A DNA stretch of 64,000 nucleotides from Limnoperna fortunei (GCA_944474755.1 OX104112.1:18936273-19000272); one strand, 5' to 3'; positions 45,687-58,560 are shown, counted from the stretch's first letter. Made by a program: numbers and translations. The notes: generated by a model not told the origin, from the letters alone.

Positions 45687-47956
45687 GTAATTACATGTAC
45701 CATTTTTCTTAACTGCATAACTCAACTGCTATATTACGTAAGGATGCAAGTACGGAAATCTTAAGCCTTAACACCAATATCCTGTTTACATTCAATTTAC
45801 TGAGCTTGATATGGACGAATTTGTAAACTATCTTTTTTTAAAATAAATAATTGTATCCGCCTTTGAAGCACCTAACTTATGATGCTGTTGTCTGTACTTG
45901 CGTCTTTCCAATTGTTTACTTTGTAAGCATGCTAGCAAATGTTTCTCCTAAGATATATATACAACGTATAGTCAAGTTTCTGTTTAACCCTTCGACATAT
46001 ACATATACGAGAGCATAATAATATCTCAAGAAAGTCAGATGAGTTAATGGTGCATATTTTGGGAAGTGTATCTTAATTGTAACTATGACACATAAACATA
46101 TTAAAGACTGATATCGTTGTAATTCGCTACTATCTCATATATATTTAACAAATAGATTGATAAATTCCAAGGAAATATCAAAGGGTTTGATGTTAAAAAG
46201 CTAAAAGTTTACATAAATTTTAATTTCCCACAAAAAAGGTATTTTCTTGCTCTATAATCAGAGATCCTGTTAAGTAAATGCCATATATCTTAAGTCTTGA
46301 GACAAATAGTTTCTCTCTCGTTATGTTTTTTCGTTGATATACGAATGTGAAATTAGAAATCTGAAAAGAAATGACGTTTTCATTAAAGGAGTTTTTGCCA
46401 ATCGTTTAATTGCACGTTCCCCTGTACAGATCTACTCCTTTTGTTGAACAATTCACGTTTTAGTAACTTTTAATATAGTATATTTCCCAGTGATTAAATG
46501 ATTAAATGCGAAAACTGTTTGGTGTTTCGCTCATTTTTATATCTTGAAATCGACATTGATTTTCCAATCATACGTTTCTAATTTCTCGTTATATGACGAC
46601 AATTCATCCTTATATAAATATCATACAATATAATATATACTGTAAGACTTATTTCCTAAAGAGATTTCCATGACAGAGAATTGATGTTCAATGAAATTGT
46701 GGATGCACGTTCGTAAATTTGTAGTTGTTATATTTGCCATGATAAAGTGGTTGATCATTTTGGGTCAGTCGCCCAGATAGTATAAGATATTTTCGATTTT
46801 CCCGATATCACTGATTTCGGTCGGTTTTCTTTGCTATTGTCCAATGAAATATTTTTCGGATTAGTTTTCTTTCGTCCGGCAAATTGTCAAAATTGCACAG
46901 TGGAAAAGTACGCGACATGCAATTGGTGTTTTATTACAAGTATATCGAAATAGTATATGGAGTTAATAACTCAAATTCGGAACAGTTATCTTTCGGATTT
47001 TTCATCCAAATCACCAAAAACTATTTTTGTTGCATACTTTTTGTAACTATAATAGATATAGGATCAATCATGGGTGGTTCATGTACTGATGAGACTAACT
47101 CAATGGATATGGTGAACAAAAAATGTTGAAAACGATCTAGATCTAGCTTCAGTTAATACTCACAAATCATTAGTTGTAAGCAACTAGGTTCTCCACCACT
47201 GGTGGTCACCTTTAGAAATTGGTCGCAAGGTTACAATCTAACTGCCATCATGAGCATTGATGAACATGTCATCATTCGTATCATTTAATATTCATATCAT
47301 CTAGAAACTTATAAAAATAGACTAAAATTGAATTCACGAAAAATGCTTGTGGCGTGAAGACCCAACTTTGTATTGACATTACAAGTTTTGACAAGTCCTT
47401 TAGAGGCAAAACTAATAAGGAAAGTTTTTGTCTGTAATAGGCCAAAACATTTAAATTATAAGTGATAATGACTACGGGCTTCCCATTGGTCATTTTGTGA
47501 ATTAAATATTACAGCTATTAGTGGTAAAGACCTATGATCTAAACTATTTGCTATCCTGATAAATAATAAAAAATGATGTTAAGATCAAACTAGAACAATG
47601 ACTTTGACATTTGACTTATTTTGTTATTATAAATTTCTAAAACTCTAAATAAAAGACGTAAAAACATGAAGACTCCTTATTGAGCTTTCAAAATATTCAA
47701 ACCAAAAATCGTAAGTACATAGGTCTTCGAAATATTTTATTTTGAGACATAATCTTCCCAAAAATTATCTAAATAGTTTATTGCTCGCTGAATGTTAATG
47801 TACACAATTTTGTTGGTTTCCATATAGTTTTATTTTTTGTGCTTTGCAGCCAATAAATGGAAAGTGTACACGGTATGCGACAAAAAATAATTGTTGTGGA
47901 CAGATTATTGTGATTATCACTGTTGTTGCAGTTTAATGCGTTAAATTTCATTTCAG

Positions 47957-47986
47957 ATCAAACAGCTCCAGTGAAGAAGGCTCCTC
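47957..47986 (+). CDS. microexon 1, 30 nt
   Basis: CATTTCAG|...|GTAAGTAA borders, near-perfect consensus. In phase 2 it encodes SNSSSEEGS, an acidic serine cluster fitting casein-kinase-2-type phosphorylation. It has a close copy at 50627. Confidence 0.65.
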
Positions 47987-48602
47987 GTAAGTAAATTATT
48001 GAGTATTAAGAAATAGTAAAGCAGCACACACTATGCACTTATAATTATAGTTATATGGAATTATTGTTACTACTTATATCATCAAATCAAAATATTTTAC
48101 GTTTGATCATTATTTTCCCTGAGAGTTCCGCTTAGGTTACTTCCACTTTGGGAACAGAACCACATCAAAATTGATAATAGTTTTGCAAACAGTTTCATGA
48201 TTATTTATTTAAGCAGTAATAATATCAATGCCCACTTACTTTATTGCGAATCTGTGCAATAACAGTCCACCGGTTGCTGATAAAGTATCCCGAAACTACC
48301 AACTTGAAGATAATGAAATTTATTACGCCATGCGCATTTTATCAATCAGATTACCCCATTTGCACTCAAAATCTACTTTAACAAATATAATGAAAGAAAA
48401 CAAGTATGATGTAATTATACAGTAATAAAAATGTTTTTATCCTCTATGAATTTTTTTGTGTACTTTTAACATTAACTGCCTAAAAGTGGCTTAATTTGAG
48501 ACAGAATAAAGCAAATAAAAACTGTCAATAATTTGTTGATGTCTAAAATTTTATGTAGTTCAAATGCTATAATTTTTACTATGTTTGTGCTTAATTTTCC
48601 AG

Positions 48603-48635
48603 GATAATTATAACACCACCACTACCATCATCTAT
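48603..48635 (+). CDS. microexon 2, 33 nt
   Basis: TTTTCCAG|...|GTAAGAAA borders, phase 2. It encodes IIITPPLPSS. The paralogous exon is at 51054. Confidence 0.6.
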
Positions 48636-50626
48636 GTAAGAAATTACTGATAAATACTCAACATCTTATTTATTTTGCTTTGTAATATGTTTGTTTTAAG
48701 TTCTACTGACTAGTCTTATTTCGAGAAACATGTCTGATGTTGTAATTCTGTAACATAGTATCTCTGATGACATTTATTTAATGTTATTATTGACTGATCT
48801 TGATATGGACAATTTTGTACACTTTAAAAAAAGTATATCCGCTTTCGAAACACCCGAAACAGCACCAACTAGGATGTTGTTGTCTGTACATGCGTCTTTC
48901 CTTCTGTTCATTTTGTAAGTTAGCTAGCAAATGTGTTTACAAAAGTTATCATTATGACTACTTTAATAAATAAAGTCCATTTGCGATATGAATCATATGA
49001 ACGAAACATATGCATATGCTTGAGCATAATAATGTCTCCAGTAACACAGATGAGTCAATGTCGTATATTTCTAGAAGATAATATTTGGGTATACTTGCAT
49101 TAAAACACCAATGGCATGTCGCGTACTTTTTCCACGGTGTACTTTAAAAAACAAATTGCGAAAGGAAGAAAAGTAATCCGAAAAGAAAAAACGAAATCGG
49201 TGTACGTTAACAAAGGAGTATCGAGATCAGCAAACTCGAGAATATTTTTCACAATCTGTGACTGGCAAACATAATGATAAACCACTTCATAATGGCATAA
49301 TAACCGAACATTGCGAGTTTTCTATGGACACTATAGCTTACTTCCTTAATAAAACTACAAGTCGTAAAGCTGAAAAATTTCCAAAAGTGGTGTTAAATAG
49401 CATTTAAACAAACAAATTTAATTTTGAAGACATTATGTGTAACAAGGCTCCGTTTGTGAGAAAATGGGCCTCTGACAACTGAAAAGATATTTTGGGATTT
49501 GCTGCAACGAAATGACACTAACTTTCAGTTCAAAAGCGATGCCATGAGCAAGTAAGTTACACATCATTTTGGCGTGAGGCGACAGTTTTGGTATCCCAGG
49601 ATCATTTGGATTGGCAATCCCCTTAAAAGATTTTTTGTCCTATACAACATCGAAAACCTTGTTATTAAATAATATCTTGAACCCTAATTCACAGAGAAAA
49701 ACTGACGAGTTTTCTAAAGGAATGATGGGATAACTTGATTACATATTGCCGAAAAAATTAGGGTAAACGTATAGGAGTTTTTGCAATTGAAAACTTTACT
49801 ACTTTCGTAATGGGGAATACTTACAAAACGTAAGTCGGTAGCACATAGGTTCCTTTCACCTGTGGTCATCGTAATACTTCACCTGAAAATTGTGTCAAGG
49901 TTAACGTTCAACGATGAATTCGGTCTTTGACATTAAACATTGTTTTCAAAATCCACCACAGATAAGTAAAAAACAAATTATTGAACACGTTTGGAACTTT
50001 TGTTGTATTCGGAACAAAGAGTTTTGTCCACTCCTTAATGTTAAAACTTCCATTGACGGTTATGATTAATACGTGAGGGCTAAAACATTACATCTGTTAG
50101 TCGTAAAGACCTATGTTCTAATCCATTATCTATCCTGATCTAACAATGGTGTTAAGGTCAACTAGAACAATGAACTTTACCTTAGATCTGTATTGTTATT
50201 ATAAATTTCAAAACTGTAAATATAAACTATTAAACACATGAAAACTATTTATTGGGTTACTCATATGGAAAGTTGTCTGGGAAAAACATTAATATGATAA
50301 GTTATAAATTCTTAACCATAAAACTACAAATGTGGTATTACTTTCAAGTACAGACATGGTTAAGCTACTAAACTATTCAAACCGAAAATCGTAAAGACGT
50401 TTGTCTTCGAATTATGTAATTTTGTGACATGTCCTTGAAAATAAAATAACATTAATTGTCTTTTGCTCGTTGGACGTTAATGTGCACAATTTTGTTAGTT
50501 TCTTTATGGCTTAATGTTTTGAGCTTGGTTGCATATTAAATAGAAAGTGTACAAGGTTTGCGACAAAAATTATTGTTGTCGACATATTGTTGTGCTCATC
50601 ATAGTTGTTGTTAAATTTCATTTCAG

Positions 50627-50656
50627 ATCAGACAGCTCCAGCGAAGAAGGCTTCCC
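50627..50656 (+). CDS. microexon 3, 30 nt (copy of microexon 1)
   Basis: CATTTCAG|...|GTAAGTAC, phase 2, encoding SDSSSEEGF. The flanking introns align with those of microexon 1 (CGACAAAAA.TTATTGTTGT upstream). Confidence 0.65.
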
Positions 50657-51053
50657 GTAAGTACATAATTTAGTATTACAAACAATTCAAGACGCATACC
50701 TTGTACTCTCATAATCACAGTTCTAGTAAATCAATATAAAAACACATCATTTGCACTAAAATCTTTGTGCCAAAACTGCTGTGTCAATATAATGAAAGAA
50801 AACAAGTATGATGTCATTTTATATTAATACATATATTTTGACCCTCATCAAATTAAATCATTTCAACAGAAACTAACAGCAAGCTTCTGTGAGACTTTTG
50901 TGTACTTATTAACATTAACGTCGATATTTGACTGCCTCGCTTAATTTGATGTCTTTATTTAAAAGACAGAATAAACCAACTATAAACTGTCAATAAATTG
51001 CTGATGTTATTTGTTGGAACTGTGAGAATATGAACGATTTTTTTTTATTTCAG

Positions 51054-51077
51054 GATATTTCCAACCCCACCACCTAT
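51054..51077 (+). CDS. microexon 4, 24 nt (copy of microexon 2)
   Basis: TTATTTCAG|...|GTAAGAAA, phase 2, encoding IFPTPPP. It is 9 nt shorter than microexon 2, still keeping frame. Confidence 0.65.
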
Positions 51078-51605
51078 GTAAGAAATTACTGATAAATGCT
51101 TTGCAACATTTTAATTGTTTTGCCTTGTAATTTGTCTGGTTTAAGTTCTATATGTTTGTAGCATTTATTTAAAGTTATCATTTGATATTTAAATCCATCA
51201 ATGTAAATCTATATAGACAAAACGAAACGTTGGTACGTTATACACTATCGCCCTAATTGTCCCTATTGCTGTTATGAAGTGCAAATAATTATGTTTAAAA
51301 ACTATGTATTATAATTATTGAAAACAAACACGTATGTTTTAATAATGTTTTAATAAACATGTTCTGAACTGTCATCAAGGTGAATCACTTTTACGAGAAG
51401 CTATAGCTACATCAGAGCAAATACTGCCTCTTAGGAGCCATGTGTAAACATTGACTTTAACGTCAACATCTGACCTTTTGAAACATCACTGGCTCAACAA
51501 TTGTTTTTACCTTAAATTTGATGCACATATAAACAGAAACTATTATTATTCGTTTTTACTGTCGGAATATTCAGTGAGATTTTTACTTGTTACTTTTTGT
51601 TTTAG

Positions 51606-51626
51606 GAAATCTGGACCAACACCTAA
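51606..51626 (+). CDS. microexon 5, 21 nt
   Basis: TTGTTTTAG|...|GTATGAAG, phase 2, encoding KSGPTPK once joined. If the intron is retained the frame continues as KYEACIL and stops. Confidence 0.65.
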   Translation, partial: EIWTNT

Positions 51627-52337
51627 GTATGAAGCTTGCATATTGTAACCTTCAAACCTTTTATATTTTTTATCACATTTATTTACATTATTAATTTCAT
51701 ATTACTATCTATCAATACAAACAATCTACTTAGCCTAATCGAATCGTTGATATGTTGTGGATAATTGCAATAATGAAAGTTAAAACCAAACTGTGTCGAA
51801 TTAAAGTATTCACCAATTCCTCGCGATTCCATAATAAATATTGTATTCCTACTTAGAAACAATGAAAACTCTTAAATATGAACAAATAAAAAAGACAACA
51901 CATAAATTAAAACCCGTTCAAAACATAATTGATAATGATATTATTACATGCGTCCATACCAGACAATATTGTGACGTAGACAGTTATTTTGGTGAACAAA
52001 CGTATTGTTTTTCTTTAACAATTACTTATTATACATGTATTATAATACAAAGCACTTGTGTGGTTGAATAAGCTTTTACAAATATATTTTGAACCCTCTT
52101 TACTGAGAAGCTATGGTAAAGCTTAACATGTTCGTTCTATGAGAAACTATTGCTGAACAAGTTGATATTAAATTCGAGACCTGACATTTTGCCACATGAC
52201 CTTATAGATAATTCCTTTACCTTGCATTAATTTGATGTTCACAAAGAGAAACTTAAACAAATATAAGCTGTCTATAATTATGTTATTGGTTTTATCTGAA
52301 TTTTGAATGATTTTTTACTTGTTATTTTTTATTTCAG

Positions 52338-52358
52338 GAAATCTGGACCAACACCTAA
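52338..52358 (+). CDS. microexon 6, 21 nt (identical to microexon 5)
   Basis: TTATTTCAG|...|GTATGAAG. The exon sequence is identical to microexon 5, and its whole 0.73-kb unit is nearly so. Retention would give KYEDCIL and a stop. Confidence 0.65.
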   Translation, partial: EIWTNT

Positions 52359-53070
52359 GTATGAAGATTGCATATTGTAACCTTCAAACCTTTTATACTT
52401 TTTATCACATTTATTTAAATTATTAATTTCATATTATTATCTATCTATACAAACAATCTACTTAGCCAAATCGAAACGTTGATATGTTGTGCATAATCGC
52501 AATAATGAAAGTTAAAACCAAATTGTGTCGAATAAAAGTATTCACAAATTCCTCGCGATTCCATAATAAATATTGTATTCCTACTTAGAAACAATGAAAA
52601 CTCTTAAATATGAACAAATAAAAAAGACAACACATAAATTAAAACCCGTTCTAAACAAAATTGATAATGATATTATTACATGCGTCCATACCAGACAATA
52701 TTGTGACGTAGACAGTTATTTTGGTGAACAAACGTATTGTTTTTCTTTAACAATTACTTATTATACATGTATTATAATACAAGGCACTTGTGTGGTTGAA
52801 TAAGCTTTTACAGATATATTTTGAACCCTCTTTACTGAGAAGCTATGGTAAAGCTTAACATGTTCGTTCTATGAGAAACTATTGGTGAGCAAGTTGATAT
52901 TAACCTCGAGACCTGACATTTTGCCACACGACCTTATAGACAATTCCTTTACCTTGCATTAATTTGATGTTCACAAAGAGAAACTTAAACAAATATAAGC
53001 TGTCTATAATAATGTTATTGGTTTTATCTGTATTTTGAATGATTTTTTACTTGTTATTTTTTTATTTCAG

Positions 53071-53091
53071 GAAATCTGAACCAAAATCTAA
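53071..53091 (+). CDS. microexon 7, 21 nt
   Basis: TTATTTCAG|...|GTAAGAAG, phase 2, encoding KSEPKSK. A diverged copy of microexons 5 and 6. Confidence 0.6.
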
Positions 53092-53770
53092 GTAAGAAGT
53101 CTGGTGATTTATGGTCTTTAACATAATTATTTTGTTGCCTAGTAATATGTTGGTTTTACTTCTACTGATAAGTCTTCTTTTAGAAAAAAAACACTTGACT
53201 GACGCTGGGAGCTTCATAATTTGTCACATTTATTAATTTAATAATTTCTTGTGTTAATTTTTCAATCAAAACATTTACTCAGCCAATTTAAAACTTTTGT
53301 ATGTTGTAAAATATAGCCTTAATGAAATTGAATGCAAATGACGTCGTAATAAAGTAACCAATATTTCCTATCAATTTCACAACATTTTTTCCTATACCAA
53401 GTAACACAGAACAATTATACTGTAGCCTTAAATAATCAAAACACAAGTCATGTTTCCTTTACATTTTAAGTGTTATACATACTTATATTATAATATTATT
53501 ACAGACAAAAACAAGTAATCATGCTTATGTATACAAAAATCATGTCCTTTAATAGGCTTTAGTGTACAATTTGACATTAACATAGATATGTGACCTTTTG
53601 CCACATCATTACCTTGACGATTCATTCACCTTGGTTAAATTTTAGGCTCATACTTACAAACATAAACAAATTTAAGCTGTCAATATTTTTGAAAATCTGC
53701 AATACTATTTGTTTTAACTAGTATTTGAATTTTATGCGAGTTTGTTTTTACTAGCTACTTATTATTTCAG

Positions 53771-53795
53771 AAAAGCTGGAGCCAAACCTAAGTAA
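53771..53795 (+). CDS. last microexon, ends in stop
   Basis: TTATTTCAG| then a copy of the 21-nt unit encoding KAGAKPK. The phase-2 reading runs straight into TAA at 53793-53795, so this is probably the terminal coding exon. The same GT position is present (|GTAAAA) but is weak. An AATAAA-like TAATAAAG lies near 54190. Confidence 0.55.
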
Positions 53796-53799
53796 AAAG

Positions 53800-56700
53800 A
53801 GGATAAATGGATCCACTAATTCCTAGCATTTTCAAAGCAACTTTTTTTATTCTATTCTGAAACAAAAAACAAAACAAAACAAAAACAAGAATACGTCTAC
53901 CTGAAATAACCAAAAACCAAAATAAGCTTGAAAGCTAGAGTACTTGCAACTGTAAACACATCACTTTGACTAATTAATGCCTGATTGCTGACGCATTGTG
54001 AAACGCCTACGGATCTCTGACTGATAGCTGACAATACATCGGTCGAAAATAATGAATCAGTAATTAAATTGGTAACCGTCAGCTATCAGTGCGATCAGTC
54101 GAATACAGAATCTATTATTTTATTATATGTAGATATAGGTCGATTAGGAATTTAAACTTTAAACGCTATATGTCATTAATATACTTTAATAATAAAGTGA
54201 ACGCATAATGTCAATAGAATAGTTAATACTAAATGTATCGTTCTGAACAGATTTTTCCTTATAATATGTAATAAAGCAATTATTTATTGTTAGAGGTAAT
54301 CATCTTAAAATTATCATCAAAATATAATTTTTATAGACGACATATATCGTCTTTGACAGTACGATACATACGGAAAGGTGTGAAAGTAACGTGCAATGTG
54401 TTAATGGCGTCGTCCACGAATTCTTACATTGACATCGTAATTAGAAATTAATCAATGAACACTTTGTTGTTTGTTTAGTATTGTTTCGTTTTTTTTTTAC
54501 TTTTTTTTTGTTTTTACTTTTTAAAATTTTTTTTTGCTTGTTGTTGTTGTCGTAACATTCAGTCTTACAAGTATTATAATAAAAAAATTGCACTAAATTC
54601 TAAATGTTATAGAAACAACAAGCAGATGTTTGCAGACAGCATATAACTTTTTATTAGAGTTATGAGCCTAATTAAATTGTCATCAAATCTGTTTGGTCAC
54701 AAAAAACAAATTCTTTCCGATGAGTTTCTGTTTTGTCTTTTCACGCAGTCATCACATAACCCAAGGGCAAAAATCTAGTATGACCAGTATGCTTACCGCA
54801 ACATTCAGACAATTTTCAACTATATCACGGTGTGCAATTTTTATTGCGAATGAAGCCGGAGTACTAGGGAAAACCCCCAACTTTCGGCACTGACCAAATT
54901 TAACTAAAGTTGTCTCATCAGGTTCGTAAGAACTGCCACATTTTTTCTGCAGCATTTATTGCTAGTTTTTAGTATCTATGATAACAGTGTTTGGGTAAAT
55001 ATCTTTATTAAAATGTTTAGATTTCGCAGTGTTGAGTGGCGAATGATCGCAAGGTACCCTATCGAAACACTACCATTTTGATATGCCAGTGTAAGCTTCG
55101 TGATGTAGAAAAGTTTGAGTTCTGTGACCATTTGGTAGGTCTTTTCAGTTGAATATTCTAGTAAATAATTTGTGAACCTAGTAATAAGGATCATTTTTTA
55201 TAACGCATAAATAAAACTTTTAGCGAATGTCATACCATCTTTATTTATATGACCATTTGTTATAAAAGAACACATTTTCAGTACTCTCAAAGTTCATCGC
55301 ATAAAGCTTGATAATAGACTAAATTTTGTAAATACTACCACAGTCTATTGAAAACCAACAATTAAAAATAATACAAATTATTAATGTTTAGTGAAATATT
55401 CAGTTCACAAGGGAGGTGGTCTATCTGAACCTAAAATGAAAGAAACTAATGTTGGTGATTGTTGATCTGCCTTCTGTCTCAATTACTTGAATTGTGTGAT
55501 TTGATATTGGTTTATCTTCCTTTTGTATATTAGAACCGTCAGAAGGCAATTCATCTTAAGAAATTAAATTCTAAAAATTGAACTTACTGCAAGTATTCGT
55601 TTCGTTTCAGAAATCATAGCTCAGAAATGGTGAACTTTACAAAACCAAATAAATGATGGTAAATTACAAAAAATGGTTGACTTTAAACTCAGATTTCTTC
55701 TAATGGGTTTTCAATATTTGCCGTATAAGTCATAGTTTTTATTTGAATTGTTAAAACATTAGTCTGTTCACCAAAGTTTTGTCATAATATACAAGTGCTG
55801 TGTAAACCTAAAACGACCTTACATTTCCGACAAACAATCTTCTATTATGATGCTCGAATTAAATATTAAATGTTTGATGTAGCTCCTATACAGATTGCTT
55901 AAGTTTTGGATTCCTCGGAGGGCCTTTGTGGGTAGACCAATTAAGTGGCAATCAGAGCTATCACAAGTCCTAAAACTATAGTAATGATGAAAAGAGTGAT
56001 TGATCGCTGAACTATTGACATATTACAGCTGGGAGAATACATTCAGGATAAAACGATCAGTATAAATAGTAAATAGTAAAGGAAGAAACACATACATTCA
56101 GATGTGCATCGTTCACTATATAAAATTGTAATGTTAGTGTTGCAGTTCAAAGAATAGTGCATAAGCTGTTATACATATAGTATTTGAAAATGGTGCAGTA
56201 ATGCAACTACACGTAAATCGAATTTATATAAAAAAAGAAATAAATAAACTCTTATTTTGTCTGGCGACAGCATTGAGCGTATGTACCCACAATAAACTCT
56301 AAAATAAAATCATATAACGGAAAAACTAAAATTCCGCTCCTTTCGCGCTTTTGGGTTACATCCATATATTTCCGTAGTCGATTTGTTCGTTTTGAATCTA
56401 ATATGACAAAGATGAAATACATTGTAAGATATGTGTATAAATTTGGAATAACAAGCTAGTCAAACAACTCTTTATACCACAAACGGTAATCATTTTTTTA
56501 TCCTTATAATCACATGATCTAAGGTCAAATGAACTTTATCTGAACGACGTTACGTGCGGCAACAATATCAATATACGAATGGATGTTTTGCTTGAATTAA
56601 ATTATATACCGACTTGACTCATATTAATTAACAACACATTTATAATCAAATAGCTCGCGAAAGGACTAAACTTATTTATCGAAAATGTGCGTACGAACAG

Positions 56701-57545
56701 TAAAATGTGATTACTGCATGTTATCAAAAACTGTTTTTTTTAAATAAAGTATAACTTTAAAATAATTCCTGTTTGGTTATATATTCCACTCACTTTTTCC
56801 TATATCTTAGCAAATAATCACGAACAATAACACCGTTGCATGCATTAAATAAAATAATAATTAGTGTTACCTTAGACATAACTTTCAATCTGTACATTAA
56901 GTGATCTTTGTTTTCTTACAAGCGTAACACTGAATTATATTAAAATTTGTGCTTGTAACAATGATAGTAATCAAAATACAACGTAGAATGAAAGCTACAG
57001 AAAGGCATAATACACACGTCATGTCGAATACTACAACTCAAATCAAATACTAGAAACTGTAACGCCTAAGACTCTTTAGAGTAAGATTTTCTAACTGCAT
57101 TTGTTCCGTCACTTTAGCCTGAAAATAACAAGTGGCAGTGTGTTTTGATTCTGATCTTTCAAAAACACATTTTCAATCATTTAAAATAATCCCCAGCTTT
57201 TTATGTGTTTGTGAACCTTTTCCACTAAATCTACAAAATAAATTTAAATCTTTTGAAAATAGACTTAATAATCCGCTTTTTTACAAAACCGTAACTGTCA
57301 ACAGATAAATAAAAACCTCTCTGACATGTAACCTATATGTATCCAATAAAAACATAAGGACCCCATGTGTCTTTCTAAACGTAGAGTACAAATCAGGTAA
57401 CATTTTACCTGAAACATTTATTATAATCTTCACTAAATTATAAATAACAATTTAAAGTAAAACTTGCTCCTTTTCTCATGATGCTGCTTTTATGTAAGGT
57501 ATCTGAATGCAACGGAAGATGTACATTTTAAAAAGATGCATGTAT
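53800..57545. other. intergenic, mostly without features
   Basis: AT-rich, with T-rich stretches near 54490-54540. It contains a fragment of the dispersed repeat at 54835-54935. The frames near 54693-55194 overlap that repeat and are not credible genes. Confidence 0.45.
54835..54935. repeat. dispersed repeat fragment, copy 3
   Basis: Contains GAAGCCGGAGTACTAGGGAA, then CCCCCAACTTTCGGCAC and a GTTGTCTCATCAGG tail. It is related to 25484 and 26310. Confidence 0.5.
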
Positions 57546-57551
57546 TTTATT
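57546..57551 (-). promoter_or_regulatory. polyadenylation signal (minus strand)
   Basis: AATAAA on the minus strand, about 27 nt after the stop codon of the exon at 57578-57742. Confidence 0.4.
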
Positions 57552-57577
57552 GGAGCAATATGCTTTAAAGTCAATTC

Positions 57578-57742
57578 TTAAAACAAATCGTTTTTCAGAC
57601 ATACACGGCGAAAAAGTACTGTCAGAATAGATAATATTCCGCCAGGAATTATGAGCTTGACATCTATTATTTCAAATGTTAAATCATTTAAAATCTTACA
57701 ATCATTTATTTCGATGACTTGCGGTTGAAACTCCCCCGTGAC
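57578..57742 (-). CDS. candidate terminal exon, possibly lipid-binding (BPI-like) protein
   Basis: On the minus strand TCTATTTCAG| opens a 54-codon frame ending in TAA, followed by AATAAA. It begins VTGEFQPQVIEINDC and then has a hydrophobic part (VKLIIPGGILSILTVLF) and a basic end. The pattern of a Cys, a strand, GG and a hydrophobic helix faintly recalls the BPI/LBP lipid-binding fold, but this is weak. The frame is phase 0 at its 5' end, whereas the nearest upstream exon I found (60227) ends in phase 1, so at least one exon between them is missing from my model. Confidence 0.35.
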   Translation of the reverse strand, partial: VTGEFQPQVIEINDCKILNDLTFEIIDVKLIIPGGILSILTVLFRRVCLKNDLF

Positions 57743-58182
57743 CTGAAATAGATAAGCTAACGTGTAAATAATAATAATAACAAGTTCCAGTAAAAATATT
57801 AAAATAAAAAACCATTATTAATATTTGGCCATAAGATACAAATGCATAGACTTAGTAGTGATGATATCAACAATATTATCCGCAGTTGGTGAGATTGAAA
57901 AAATTTTTTTTGGAGTTGTGCATACTACCATTATGTATTATTCGACAATCTAATAACAATCTTTGTTGCTGAATCACATCTTCAGCAATGCTTATTTGTC
58001 TTAAGCAAAAATAAGAAAAAATGTCTGCAAGAAGACTGTTTTAGAAAGGTCTTTGTTTGAAAACTCTGATACAAACTAAAATTTGATTAACATAATGGCA
58101 AATATTATCTATTGGCGTATTATATAAACATATTTAACATATTGCCACGTCAAGTACTATAAATATTTATTTTAGCAGTTAA

Positions 58183-58560
58183 TTATTTCAGGTGCATGAC
58201 AAGCCGACAAGCCTTTAGTTTAAACTTTGAACGGTCTAGAATATTGGAATACTGGTCGCCGTATCTAGCAAAACGTTGTGAAATGAGTTGTGAAATGTAC
58301 ACACCATCCGCCGAAGCTGCCGGGATGTTGTTATAAATGAACGGAAAGGTGATATTTGAAAGTAACATAAATCAACTTTGTTATAGATTGTAGTTCGCAG
58401 TTTTTAAAAGTAGGTCTAAGTAAGAGAAAAACCTAATTGTTATGGTGTTAAGCTTGCTTGGAATATCTAAAAGTAAAGATAGGTATGGGTTAGTTTTTTT
58501 TCTTCTTCAGGTCTTCTTAAAAGTCAGATAGGTAAGAGTTCAATAACAGGTCGGCCAAAT
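58183..58560 (-). mobile_element. non-LTR retrotransposon remnant (RT C-terminal part)
   Basis: The minus strand reads ITFPFIYNNIPAASADGVYI, then SQLISQRFARYGDQYSNILD and RSKFKL. This is the C-terminal RT segment of the LINE family also at 29566 and 42705. Upstream sequence to about 58560 aligns with 29880-30060. It is degraded and lies in an intron-sized gap of the tentative minus-strand gene. Confidence 0.7.

Larger units (their letters stand above)
45790..51190 (+). repeat. tandem duplication of a roughly 2.4-3-kb two-microexon unit
   Basis: Unit 1 (about 45790-48790) and unit 2 (about 48790-51190) share ordered blocks: CTTGATATGGAC at the start, GTTGTCTGTAC..GCGTCTTTCC, GAGCATAATAAT.TCTC, then the two microexons. 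Each unit carries one 30-nt exon and one 33- or 24-nt exon. The introns have diverged considerably while the exons and splice borders are kept. Confidence 0.7.
51606..53070 (+). repeat. tandem duplication, 732-bp unit with a 21-nt exon
   Basis: 51606-52337 and 52338-53070 are nearly identical by eye, including a 76-codon chance frame in each (51841-52071 and 52573-52803). More diverged relatives of the same unit surround 51054 and 53071-53770. This indicates four or more rounds of duplication. Confidence 0.9.

Noticed and set aside
48541..48572. Additional 24-nt exon before microexon 2
   Set aside because: ATGTAG| ... |GTTTGT has a weak donor and no counterpart in the duplicated unit near 51030.
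51841..52803. Paired 76-codon ORFs (51841-52071 and 52573-52803) as a duplicated gene
   Set aside because: They lie wholly within the introns of the 732-bp repeat units, start with non-ATG or poorly placed codons, and their likeness comes from recent DNA duplication rather than protein constraint.
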